Assembly: GCF_021245985.1 (NCBI RefSeq)
Contig: NZ_JAJQXA010000019.1
Span: forward strand, 28,216 to 92,215
Source of the DNA: Flavobacterium soyae
Lineage (GTDB): Bacteria; Bacteroidota; Bacteroidia; Flavobacteriales; Flavobacteriaceae
DNA: 64,000 nt
Direction of reading: 5' to 3'
Positions within the stretch are counted from its first letter, which is position 1, and each line of letters begins with the position of its first letter. Made by a program: the position numbers and the translations under genes. Positions 26,021 to 33,957 of the stretch are shown here, in pieces. The notes under the pieces are model-generated. The model ran no database searches. It saw only the letters and a list, made by a program, of their open reading frames with translations, and was not told where the DNA came from.

Positions 26021-26581
26021 ATGATTTCAGAAAAATTAAAAAAAGGACACCTGCTTATTGCCGAGCCTTCAATAATTGGAGATTTATCATTTAACAGATC
26101 GGTAATTTTATTAGCAGACCATAACAAAGAAGGATCAATAGGTTTTATCATTAATAAACCATTAAAATACACTATTAATGATTTAATACCAGAGATTGAT
26201 GCTAACTTTAAGATATATAATGGAGGACCGGTTGAACAAGACAATCTGTACTTCATTCACAATATTCCTGACTTGATCCCGAATAGTGTCGAGATTTCTA
26301 ATGGAATTTATTGGGGGGGAGATTTCGAGTCAACTAAAGACTTAATAAACGACGGATCGATCAATAAGAACAATATTCGTTTTTTCTTAGGTTATACCGG
26401 TTGGGACGAAAATCAGCTTGAGAACGAAATGCAGGGAAACTCCTGGATCATTGCTGACAATAATTACAAAAACAAAATTATTGGAAAATCTACTACCCAT
26501 TTTTGGAAAGAGCAGATTATTGAACTTGGCGGTGATTATGTTATTTGGTCAAATGCACCTGAAAACCCATATCTGAATTAA
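26021..26581 (+). CDS. YqgE/AlgH family protein
   Basis: 186 residues from the ATG at 26021, the usual length. Key segments are KKGHLLIAEPSIIGDLSFNRSVILL, GSIGFIINKPL, NGGPVEQDNLYFIH and FFLGYTGWDENQLENEM. An in-frame extension upstream crosses the HU terminator and is rejected. The biochemical role of the family is unknown. It converges on, and overlaps by 4 nt, the aminotransferase gene. Confidence 0.9.
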   Translation: MISEKLKKGHLLIAEPSIIGDLSFNRSVILLADHNKEGSIGFIINKPLKYTINDLIPEIDANFKIYNGGPVEQDNLYFIHNIPDLIPNSVEISNGIYWGGDFESTKDLINDGSINKNNIRFFLGYTGWDENQLENEMQGNSWIIADNNYKNKIIGKSTTHFWKEQIIELGGDYVIWSNAPENPYLN

Positions 26582-27414
26582 TTTTCGGATATGGATTCAT
26601 TTAGTTTTTGTACTAATAAATGAGCCAGATTACTGGTAAACTCTTTTTTTCGGTATTTGCTTATCGGTTGTATTCCTGTGATTACATTTGTCAAGAATAA
26701 TTCATCAGCTTTTTGAAGATCAAACGGCGAAATTATTTCTTCTGTTACTTCTATACCTTCAACTTTCTTAGCTAAGGCTAAAATCTGCTTGCGCATAATT
26801 CCGTTTAAACATCCTTCAGAAATTGGAGGTGTAATTAATTTTTTGCCCGAAACCATAAATAAATTTCCCTGTAAAGCTTCGACAACATTTTTAGTATCGT
26901 TTAGTAAAATACAATTTGCCAATCCGTTTTCATGGGCAAAAATACTACCTGTAACATTAATCATTTTATTAGTCGTTTTAATCGACGATAATAATTGTTT
27001 TGTTACATAAAAGTCTTTATACAAATCAACTTCATATTCGTCCGTATTTAAAGCATATAAAGTGTTTTCAAGTGGCACTGCATGAATCAAAAATGAAACA
27101 TCATTGGTTTTTGGCAGATATAAACCTCCATCGTTTCTAAAAACAGTTATTCTGGCTCTTGCCGATGAAGTAATGTTTTTTTGCTGTACAAGATTCAAAA
27201 TCTGTTCTTCAAAATATTCCATTGTAAAATTCATCGGAATTTCCATCCTGACAACACGCATCGAAGCCATTAACCTGAAATAATGATCTTCCAGAAACAA
27301 GATTTTATTGTTGATAATTTTTACTGTTTCAAAAACGCCGTCTCCATATAAAAAGGCACGATTTTGAGTTAATACATTTTCTTCCTGTGCAATGTTTCCG
27401 TTAAAATTGATCAT
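26578..27414 (-). CDS. Class IV aminotransferase / aminodeoxychorismate-lyase-like (PabC-like)
   Basis: 278 residues. The fold-type IV PLP family is shown by FLYGDGVFETVKI, LEDHYFRL, the Lys region in SSIKTTNKMINV and ELFLTNVITGIQPI. Members are branched-chain aminotransferases, D-amino acid aminotransferases or 4-amino-4-deoxychorismate lyase (PabC, folate synthesis). Length and the DELFLTN segment suit PabC, but substrate assignment within this family by eye is unsafe. Confidence 0.85.
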   Translation of the reverse strand: MINFNGNIAQEENVLTQNRAFLYGDGVFETVKIINNKILFLEDHYFRLMASMRVVRMEIPMNFTMEYFEEQILNLVQQKNITSSARARITVFRNDGGLYLPKTNDVSFLIHAVPLENTLYALNTDEYEVDLYKDFYVTKQLLSSIKTTNKMINVTGSIFAHENGLANCILLNDTKNVVEALQGNLFMVSGKKLITPPISEGCLNGIMRKQILALAKKVEGIEVTEEIISPFDLQKADELFLTNVITGIQPISKYRKKEFTSNLAHLLVQKLNESISEN

Positions 27415-27440
27415 AAAAAAACCCTGAATTTTGTTCAGGG
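27415..27440 (-). terminator. Terminator of the START-like gene
   Basis: CCCTGAA-loop-TTCAGGG, followed on the minus strand by seven T, lies 28 nt past the stop at 27469. Confidence 0.8.
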
Positions 27441-27468
27441 CAAATATAAGGCATAAAATAGACTTTTA

Positions 27469-27861
27469 CTAAACAGATCCTATAAGATGTTTTAGGTCTG
27501 AGATTTGATTCTCCCACAATTGTTTAGCTTCTCCTACTTCTTCTTTTTCAGCGAAATCGACTACCATCAATGATACATCTTTAGTTAATTCATCAACTAA
27601 AATATGGAGTTCAAAAAAGTATTCAGTATCCTTACTGCTTTCATCAACCCATTTAAACTTTACTTTTTCACCTGTTTTCTTAGAAGCAAGACGTGCTTTT
27701 TCCTGCGAGTCATTCCAGATGAAAGTAAAAAATTCACCTCTTGAATTAACATTGTCAGCAAACCATTCTGATAAACCTGACGGAGTTGATATATATTGAT
27801 ACAATAATTGTGGGGAAGAATTGATCGGAAACTCGATTTCGTAACGTATTTTTGAATCCAT
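27469..27861 (-). CDS. START-like domain protein (AHSA1-like)
   Basis: 130 residues, no signal. The SRPBCC/START-like fold opens with YEIEFPINSSPQLLYQYISTPSGLSEWFADNV, the typical first strand and gating helix, and continues to FIWNDSQEKARL and VKFKWVDESSKD. The family binds hydrophobic ligands in a deep pocket; the ligand here is unknown. Confidence 0.85.
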   Translation of the reverse strand: MDSKIRYEIEFPINSSPQLLYQYISTPSGLSEWFADNVNSRGEFFTFIWNDSQEKARLASKKTGEKVKFKWVDESSKDTEYFFELHILVDELTKDVSLMVVDFAEKEEVGEAKQLWENQISDLKHLIGSV

Positions 27862-27948
27862 GTGCTACTTTTAATTTTTTCGAAATATAAGAATATATGT
27901 CCAAAAACAATGCGTTTTTAAAAATATTTTTTTTTCTTCATTTTATTC

Positions 27949-27978
27949 TTGTAAGCTTTAATATTATTTCTATCTTTG
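27949..27978 (+). promoter_or_regulatory. tRNA-Met promoter
   Basis: TTG at 27949-27951, 19 nt, then TATCTTTG at 27971-27978; the tRNA begins 34 nt downstream. Confidence 0.8.
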
Positions 27979-28012
27979 CACCCGCAATCAGGAATTCAAT
28001 GATAGCAGTCCA

Positions 28013-28086
28013 GGCGAGGTAGCTCAGTTGGTTAGAGCGCAGGATTCATAACCCTGAGGTCACGGGTTCAACTCCCGTCCTCGCTA
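28013..28086 (+). tRNA. tRNA-Met (CAT)
   Basis: 74 nt. Acceptor GGCGAGG pairs with CCTCGCT (one G-U). TAGCTCAG, the D loop GTTGGTTAGAG, anticodon loop TTCATAA, T stem ACGGG with loop TTCAACT, and discriminator A follow. The CCA end is not encoded. Anticodon CAT would also fit a lysidine-modified tRNA-Ile, but the body resembles elongator tRNA-Met. A strong hairpin terminator follows. Confidence 0.93.
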
Positions 28087-28094
28087 CAAAAGGC

Positions 28095-28128
28095 AAACCC
28101 TTAAACAGTAAATGTTTAAGGGTTTTTT
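28095..28128 (+). terminator. Terminator of tRNA-Met
   Basis: AAACCCTTAAACA (28095-28107) and TGTTTAAGGGTTT (28113-28125), perfect 13-bp stem, T tail. Confidence 0.9.
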
Positions 28129-28201
28129 ATTGATGCAAACCAGAATACCTCTGCTTGCTATTTTAAATTATTCATATTTTTATTTATACAATTAATTACA
28201 A

Positions 28202-28209
28202 TAACTTTG
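28202..28209 (+). promoter_or_regulatory. -7 box TAACTTTG of the small gene
   Basis: 26 nt before the ATG at 28236. No clear -33 element. Confidence 0.5.
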
Positions 28210-28235
28210 CAGTTTCATTAAGCAACTTAAACAAT

Positions 28236-28493
28236 ATGGACATAGTTAAATTTAAAATTACATCAAAAACGATAAAAGTAGAAGTACGCAATTCGAATAA
28301 TTATGTTTTTAATTTTAATACTGCCTTAGATATTGCAAAAGAAGACAAAGATGTTTTATTGAAACTATACCACGCATTAGATCTTCTTTTTAAGAAAGAA
28401 ACTCCTCCGGAAACTAAAAACTATATTTCGCCAAATCAAACTAATATTCTGGATCAGATTTCTGCTGTTGACAGCTTAGAAGATCAGATATAA
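28236..28493 (+). CDS. Small hypothetical protein
   Basis: 85 residues, acidic, cytosolic. An N-terminal beta-hairpin-like stretch (DIVKFKITSKTIKVEVRNSNNYVFNF) is followed by helices (IAKEDKDVLLKLYHALDLLF). It has its own -7 promoter box and a reasonable start, so it is likely real. No family was recognised. It sits between the tRNA gene and an IS3 remnant. Confidence 0.6.
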   Translation: MDIVKFKITSKTIKVEVRNSNNYVFNFNTALDIAKEDKDVLLKLYHALDLLFKKETPPETKNYISPNQTNILDQISAVDSLEDQI

Positions 28494-28530
28494 ACAGGCT
28501 TCAATTAAAGTCTGCAAAAAAAACACTGAA

Positions 28531-28627
28531 ATAGACTGCACCAAAAGTTTAGCCAAATTAATAATTATATTTAGATAATATGTGTTCGATATTGTGCAGG
28601 ACTCATTCCTTTTAAATTTATCTTGAT
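28531..28627 (-). pseudogene. IS3-family transposase remnant (C-terminal tail and one end)
   Basis: On the minus strand, bases 28627 to 28571 read IKINLKGMSPAQYRTHII followed by a stop. NLKGMSPAQYR is the C-terminal signature of IS3-family (DDE) transposases. About 20 bases further on is the terminus AGACTGCACCAAAAG (28533-28547), like IS3-group inverted repeats. The rest of the element is gone: upstream of 28627 no transposase sequence is readable. It is a fossil and cannot move. Confidence 0.7.
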
Positions 28628-28731
28628 CTAGGTTTTGAATACCTCTCCCACTTTTCTTTTACTTTAAAAAAATACGGGCTTTCTCCTTTTTATATTTTAA
28701 AATCGGTGGAGAAAGTCTGGGATTCTATTTT

Positions 28732-28739
28732 TACTTTTG
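28732..28739 (+). promoter_or_regulatory. -7 box TACTTTTG of the DHFR-like gene
   Basis: 18 nt before the ATG at 28757; this excludes the longer GTG reading from 28706. Confidence 0.55.
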
Positions 28740-28756
28740 CATATAAACCTGTAAAT

Positions 28757-29299
28757 ATGAAAAAAGTAATTCTAAATCTTGCAGCTACATTAGACGGATT
28801 TATTGAAGGTCCAAACGGAGAAATTGATTGGTGCATAATGGATGATGATATGAATTTTGATGCCTTCCTAGATAGCATAGACACAATATTTTACGGAAGA
28901 ATAAGTTACGATGCCTGGGGAAATTTTCAGGCAGACGAAAATGCTGATCCTGCCGAAAAAGAAATATGGAAAAGTATTCATTCTAAAAACAAATTTGTTT
29001 TCTCAAGCCAAAATCGAAATGATGAAAAAGCAGTTTTTATTTCTTCAGATATTGCCCGTAAAGTAACCGAAATAAAAAATCAGGAAGGTAAAGATATCTG
29101 GCTCTATGGAGGTGCCAGTCTTATCAAGACATTTATAAACTTAAACCTTGTTGATGTTTATAAAATCTCTGTTCATCCGGTTGCTTTAGGTTCAGGTAAA
29201 CCTTTGTTTGAAAATTTATCGGAACGAATTGGATTGAAGCTAATCGATACCAGAGTTTTTAAATCCGGAGTGGTAGAGCTAACTTATCAACCAGAATGA
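28757..29299 (+). CDS. Dihydrofolate reductase family protein (RibD C-terminal-like)
   Basis: 180 residues from the ATG at 28757. It shows the DHFR/RibD_C pattern: MKKVILNLAATLDGFIEGPNGEIDW, then TIFYGRISYDAWG, the NADPH-loop IWLYGGASLIKTFINLNLVDVYKISVHPVALGSGKPLF. These proteins are NADPH-dependent reductases of mostly unknown substrate and do not replace FolA. The gene lies next to the IS3 fossil. Confidence 0.85.
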   Translation: MKKVILNLAATLDGFIEGPNGEIDWCIMDDDMNFDAFLDSIDTIFYGRISYDAWGNFQADENADPAEKEIWKSIHSKNKFVFSSQNRNDEKAVFISSDIARKVTEIKNQEGKDIWLYGGASLIKTFINLNLVDVYKISVHPVALGSGKPLFENLSERIGLKLIDTRVFKSGVVELTYQPE

Positions 29300-29405
29300 A
29301 AAAACAAGCGAAGCTTTAGCTTATACCTTGAGAGAAATGAGAATTTTTGCAAAACCTGATATTAAAGATTCAAAACATATATAACAAAAGACTCTATTAT
29401 TTTTA

Positions 29406-29446
29406 AACTGCCCCCAAAAAGTTAGGCACTATTTGAGAGCAGTTCA
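29406..29446. repeat. Miniature IS-end palindrome, second copy
   Basis: ACTGCCCCCAAAAAGTTAGG followed at once by the inverted end GAGAGCAGTTCA, flanked by weak outer inverted repeats ending in a T run. It has the same design as the element at 12582-12660. Confidence 0.55.
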
Positions 29447-29565
29447 TTGCTAATGGAGTTTTTTTATTGCTTTTCACTACTTCCTATACAGTTATTTCCA
29501 AATGATTGATTATTTATTCGAAATAAAGCAGCTTTAAAAGGCAGTGAATTTAGCTGTATTGTTTA

Positions 29566-30351
29566 TTATTTAGCATTATGGGTCAAGTCTATATTGAAAT
29601 TTGCATTTACGATTAACCCGCTATTGGTTTGAAATACATTTTGTGAATTAATTTGTCTTCCAAACTGTAAAATTTGATTGAGATATCCAGCTTCTATCCT
29701 AACGGTTTTATTAAAGCGGTATCCTAATAAAACACCTAATCTATTTTGGTCAAATACATTATTAGTTACATTTTTTCCAAAACCAACAAAAATTTCATCA
29801 TAAAGCGCAACGTAAGGTGTTTTGTCTTTAATTTCACTTCCTTTTAAAGGAACCTGCATTCTTATCATATAACGCATTCTGTTGAATAAGGGAAACTCAT
29901 CTTCCTTCGTAACACTTGCAGCACTATATCTTCCTACAAATCTTTGTTCCAGCATAAAACGATGAGAAAAATCGACAATCCCTTCTTTATGGGATAATTG
30001 TATCATTTCAAAAATTCTATGTTCTGTAAAATCTCTGCCCAAACCATTAATTGGGTATTCTCCATAAGGAAAGGTTTCAATCCATGCATAACCAACTCTA
30101 AATAAAACACGCGGGTTTAAATTATAATTAAGACCAACTCTTAAAAGGCTTTGCTGCCAGTCAGTTATTACATTATCTCTGCGCCATTGGTATTCGGTAT
30201 GCAGTCCAAATTTCTCAGACAATTTGAAAGTGCCAAAAGTGTTATACCAGCCAATTGTGCTTTTAGTATTCAGGCGGGTATTTTGCCCAAATGTGTATTG
30301 AGCAAAAATGAACAGGATAATCGTAAAAAATAGTATTGTATTTCTTTTCAT
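29566..30351 (-). CDS. DUF2490 outer membrane protein
   Basis: 261 residues with a signal peptide (ending YTFGQ). The DUF2490 barrel-like region carries WYNTFGTFKLSEKFGLHTEYQWRRDNV and the C-terminal RLGVLLGYRFNKTVRIEAGYLNQ. It is a predicted outer-membrane protein of unknown role. Its ATG overlaps the carbonic anhydrase stop (TAATG), so the two are translationally coupled. Confidence 0.85.
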   Translation of the reverse strand: MKRNTILFFTIILFIFAQYTFGQNTRLNTKSTIGWYNTFGTFKLSEKFGLHTEYQWRRDNVITDWQQSLLRVGLNYNLNPRVLFRVGYAWIETFPYGEYPINGLGRDFTEHRIFEMIQLSHKEGIVDFSHRFMLEQRFVGRYSAASVTKEDEFPLFNRMRYMIRMQVPLKGSEIKDKTPYVALYDEIFVGFGKNVTNNVFDQNRLGVLLGYRFNKTVRIEAGYLNQILQFGRQINSQNVFQTNSGLIVNANFNIDLTHNAK

Positions 30352-31070
30352 TATTTTAAAAACTCTAAAGTTCCATCAGTAAGATTATAAAATACTCCAA
30401 CAATTTTTATTTCTCCTTTATCTTCCATTTCTTTTAAAATAGTACTTTTTTCTCTGATTTGCTGGATCGTATATTTTACATTATTTTCTGCAACGTACTT
30501 TACATATTCATCATTTTTAGATGTTTTTTTACCTTGAAAATCCTGGCTCATCTTTACAGCCGGTTTTATTTTTGCCAGCATAGCAGTTATGTTCCCAAGT
30601 TTTACATCACCGATAGCACCTTTTATTGCACCGCAATGCTGGTGTCCCATAACTAAAACGAGTTTAGCTCCGGCTAATTTACAGGCAAACTCCATACTGC
30701 CTAATTGGTCTTCATTCACAAAATTTCCTGCCACACGACCTACAAATACATCACCCAGACCCTGATCAAAAACATCTTCAACTGGCACACGACTGTCTAA
30801 ACAGCTTAATATAACGGCTTTTGGAAACTGTCCCGGGGCAGATTTACGAACTTGTTCGCTATGATCTCTTACTGTTGTAATGCCGCTTCGAAATCTTTTA
30901 TTACCCTCAATAAATTGTTTTAAAACCTCATCAGGTGTCAGTTTTGCCTGTTCTTCTTTGGTCATTACGTGAGATACAGGCTGTGTTTTTTCTTCTTGTT
31001 TTTTATTGTCTTGATTACAAGAAATTAGAAATACTGCCATTGAGGCCATTGCCAAAAGCTTTTTTTTCAT
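30351..31070 (-). CDS. Beta-carbonic anhydrase with lipoprotein signal
   Basis: 239 residues. The signal ends in lipobox FLISC, so it is anchored to a membrane on the outside of the cytoplasm. The beta-class zinc ligands are all present: Cys in SCLDSRVPVE (with its Asp/Arg pair) and His/Cys in GHQHCGAIKGA. The gene is co-transcribed with a DUF2490 outer-membrane gene. The reaction is CO2 + H2O to bicarbonate. Lipid-anchored beta-carbonic anhydrases are unusual outside Bacteroidota. Confidence 0.92.
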   Translation of the reverse strand: MKKKLLAMASMAVFLISCNQDNKKQEEKTQPVSHVMTKEEQAKLTPDEVLKQFIEGNKRFRSGITTVRDHSEQVRKSAPGQFPKAVILSCLDSRVPVEDVFDQGLGDVFVGRVAGNFVNEDQLGSMEFACKLAGAKLVLVMGHQHCGAIKGAIGDVKLGNITAMLAKIKPAVKMSQDFQGKKTSKNDEYVKYVAENNVKYTIQQIREKSTILKEMEDKGEIKIVGVFYNLTDGTLEFLK

Positions 31071-31269
31071 CTGTTTTTTAAAATTTTGATTATTTATTAA
31101 TTGGGCTGTAGTTTGTAGATCTATGTATTAAAAGTCTGCCCCTTTTTGTTTTAACAAAAAAGCATAAGTTTATATGCTCAACTTTGTTTTATTAGTATAA
31201 ATTAATCTTAACATTATTTACCTTTTATCAAAATTTAAGGCATCCTTTAAAATTAAGATTATATAAGAT

Positions 31270-32292
31270 TTATTCTTTTTCAAAATAAAGATAATTGGTA
31301 GTACCGCTTACATCGCGCAATCGAATCTGCGAATTATTAAATTCAAACAACTTCCAATAATTATTTAATTTACTAAGTAACGCTGAACTAAAGGTCAGCT
31401 GCAGTTCTCTTACGTTATCTTGTACGGTACTTGTCCATTGACCAGTTTCAGAAATTCCTCCTTTTGTAGCAACTACTGAGTTATCACTTTTAAAAACAAA
31501 TGAATAACCGCTGTAAGATGAGGTTTGCTCAGAATCGTCAAAATAATATGGAATTTCCCAGGTGCCTTTTGTAATTACTTCATTCAAATCAAGTGTTACA
31601 ATATTGTTTTCAGGACAGTAATCAATAGCGTATTTTATAGCATTTTCGAAATCTAAATTATTATTAATTGATTTCGTCTGGCCATTATAATCTACTATCG
31701 AAATTGGATATTTTAAAGAAATATACTGACTGGCGCTCAAATTTTTTATAAAATTAAAAAAGGCCTGATCGCTTATAATCGTTTGAGAACTTCCAACCTG
31801 ATTGGCACTGTTATAAATATTGATTGTTATAGGATAATTGATATTTAATCCGTTGATTTTAGATAAAAGATCAGGGTAAAGATTCCAATAATCGATTAAA
31901 GCATCAAAATCAGCCTGATCAGGGATAAATTTTTCATAATAATTATAGTATACCATCGTTACCGGAAAAGTTATATTTACAATATCATCATCGGTATTGC
32001 TTGCATTAATATTGTCTATTACTTTTTGGTAATCAGCAGCGCTGTTAACTGCAATTTGTTCGTTGTTAACAGTAACGGTGTAAGGAAATTTTATAGTACA
32101 ATAAGTAGACCCGTCGATTATATTATCCTGTACTGTCTGAACCATTGCAACCCTTTGCAAATAGGAAGTAAGAGGGGAAGTATTTGTAATTGTTCCTTGT
32201 GCATTATTATCATTCTGATCATCTGATTCGTGCTGACAAGACAATAAGAACAAGAAAACTGCTATTGATAAATATTTTTTAAAAGAGAGCAT
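31270..32292 (-). CDS. Repeat lipoprotein divergent from the ECF sigma system
   Basis: 340 residues; lipobox LLSC with Cys19. Four related beta units of about 40-44 residues begin near 67, 107, 151 and 193 with the pattern I/L-x-F/Y-P-hydrophobic (IKFPYTVTV, ITFPVTMVY, INYPITINI, LKYPISIVD), most followed by an acidic/Asn segment and a helix. A C-terminal region (about 240-340: GTWEIPYYFDD) looks like a separate beta domain. I do not recognise a named family. Divergence from sigma/FecR/TonB genes suggests a surface partner for the ligand of that receptor. Confidence 0.65.
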   Translation of the reverse strand: MLSFKKYLSIAVFLFLLSCQHESDDQNDNNAQGTITNTSPLTSYLQRVAMVQTVQDNIIDGSTYCTIKFPYTVTVNNEQIAVNSAADYQKVIDNINASNTDDDIVNITFPVTMVYYNYYEKFIPDQADFDALIDYWNLYPDLLSKINGLNINYPITINIYNSANQVGSSQTIISDQAFFNFIKNLSASQYISLKYPISIVDYNGQTKSINNNLDFENAIKYAIDYCPENNIVTLDLNEVITKGTWEIPYYFDDSEQTSSYSGYSFVFKSDNSVVATKGGISETGQWTSTVQDNVRELQLTFSSALLSKLNNYWKLFEFNNSQIRLRDVSGTTNYLYFEKE

Positions 32293-32460
32293 ATTTATAT
32301 TTTTACAAAGGTAATAAAAATTAAGAAACTGTTTTTTTTTAGTAAATCGCCATTAAGGAATTTGGTTTCATATTTAATTTTGAATTATCATAAGAAATTT
32401 CATTTCATACAACTATAAAACAATCTGTATTGCTTTTACCCTACTTATACTAAAAACAAA

Positions 32461-32468
32461 TACTTTTG
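32461..32468 (+). promoter_or_regulatory. -7 box TACTTTTG of the ECF sigma gene
   Basis: 23 nt before the ATG at 32491. A TTG at 32430 is too far (28 nt) for a consensus -33. Confidence 0.45.
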
Positions 32469-32490
32469 TACCAACCAATTGAAAATATAA

Positions 32491-33006
32491 ATGCCAGCTA
32501 AAAACCAATCAGATACTTGCGATGAAATAATTTTTTCATCCTTTTTTAAAAGTCATATAGTAGCACTTCGAAATTTTCTTTTTTACAAATTTGGCAATGT
32601 CGATCAGGCAGAAGATGTAGCGCAGGAAGCATTTGTAAAACTTTGGCAAAACTGCGCATCTGTACCGCTGGAAAAAGCAAAATCGTATGTTTATACGGTC
32701 GCCAATAACAACAGTCTCAACGAAATTGCACACCAGAAAGTGATTTTAAAGTACGAAAAAAATTTTACAGGTTTAGACAAAACAAATGAAAGTCCAGAAT
32801 ATATTCTCGAAGAAAAACAATTTCAGACCAAACTTTTGAATGCTATTGAAAACTTAAACGAAAAACAGCGTGAAGCCTTTTTAATGCATAGAATCGACGG
32901 AAAAAAATACAGCGAAATTGCCGTCGATTTAAATATTAGCGTAAAAGCAGTAGAAAAACGCATTCATCTGGCTTTGTTGAGCTTACGTAAAGAAATTGAT
33001 TTATAA
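32491..33006 (+). CDS. ECF RNA polymerase sigma factor (FecI-like)
   Basis: 171 residues. Region 2 (about 20-90) includes FGNVDQAEDVAQEAFVKLWQN; region 4 (about 115-165) includes LNEKQREAFLMHRIDGKKYSEIAVDLNISVKAVEKRIHLAL. There is no region 1.1 or 3, as expected for an ECF sigma. It is followed 51 nt later by a FecR anti-sigma gene and then the receptor, the usual Bacteroidota cell-surface signalling order. Confidence 0.93.
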   Translation: MPAKNQSDTCDEIIFSSFFKSHIVALRNFLFYKFGNVDQAEDVAQEAFVKLWQNCASVPLEKAKSYVYTVANNNSLNEIAHQKVILKYEKNFTGLDKTNESPEYILEEKQFQTKLLNAIENLNEKQREAFLMHRIDGKKYSEIAVDLNISVKAVEKRIHLALLSLRKEIDL

Positions 33007-33057
33007 AAAAGTAGGGTAAATTTAATTTTAATTGTTTTAAAGATATAATACAATACA

Positions 33058-33957
33058 ATGAAAAAAGATCGCTTATTAGCAAAATGGCTCAACAATGATT
33101 TATCTCCGGATGAATTAGCTGTATTTGAAGCAAGTCCCGATTTTGAAAAATACCAAAAAATAAAAGATTATACAGCTCATTTAGAAGTAGGTGATTTTGA
33201 CAAAAATGCTATGTTGTTGAATATTTTGAGCCAGAAAAAAGAGGCTCCAAAAGTAATTCCGCTTCATAAAAAATGGATTTTTAGAGCTGCTGCCATATTT
33301 ATTCTCGCACTTGGAATTACATTTGCGATGAAATTTTTTGTTACCCAGACTCAAACAGCAGATTTTGGAGAAAAAACTACTTTTTCATTACCAGATAATT
33401 CTGAAGTGGTATTAAACTCCGGTTCTGAAATAAATTATAAAAAATGGAACTGGGATAACAACAGACATCTTGAATTAAAAGGAGAAGCTTATTTTAAAGT
33501 AGCAAAAGGGAAAAAATTTGAAGTACAGACCAGTCTTGGAAAAGTAACAGTTTTAGGAACTCAATTTAATGTTAAAGCCAGAAAAAACAGGTTTGATGTA
33601 GTGTGTTATGAGGGACGTGTAAAAGTAAATTATGCTGACATCCAAATTTTATTAACTCACGGACAAAGCGTTAGTTTTGAAAACGGAAAGCAGGTTAAAA
33701 CAACTGTAACTTCGTCAAAACCGGAATGGATCGACAATCAAATATCTTTTTATATAGAAAACATAAGAAGCTTATTAGACGAAGTTGAAAGGCAGTATAA
33801 TATTACAATTGAATTAAACGCAAAAAACACAACTTCCCTATTTACAGGAAAATTACCCGCTAAAGATTTGAATACAGCCTTGCAGATTATTAGTACAACC
33901 TATCATTTAAAGATCAGACAAGTCTCAAAAAATAAAATTATATTTGACGAAAAATAA
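33058..33957 (+). CDS. FecR-family anti-sigma factor
   Basis: 299 residues. A cytosolic N-terminus (about 1-75, LLAKWLNNDLSPDELAVFEASPDF) is followed by one membrane helix (IFRAAAIFILALGITFAMKFFV type, about 80-100). The periplasmic FecR domain comes next (FGEKTTFSLPDNSEVVLNSGSEI, with LKGEAYFKVAKGK and LGTQFNVKA), then the C-terminal signalling module (ISFYIENIRSLLDEVERQYNI). It holds the ECF sigma inactive until the receptor reports ligand. It abuts the receptor start with no gap. Confidence 0.93.
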   Translation: MKKDRLLAKWLNNDLSPDELAVFEASPDFEKYQKIKDYTAHLEVGDFDKNAMLLNILSQKKEAPKVIPLHKKWIFRAAAIFILALGITFAMKFFVTQTQTADFGEKTTFSLPDNSEVVLNSGSEINYKKWNWDNNRHLELKGEAYFKVAKGKKFEVQTSLGKVTVLGTQFNVKARKNRFDVVCYEGRVKVNYADIQILLTHGQSVSFENGKQVKTTVTSSKPEWIDNQISFYIENIRSLLDEVERQYNITIELNAKNTTSLFTGKLPAKDLNTALQIISTTYHLKIRQVSKNKIIFDEK

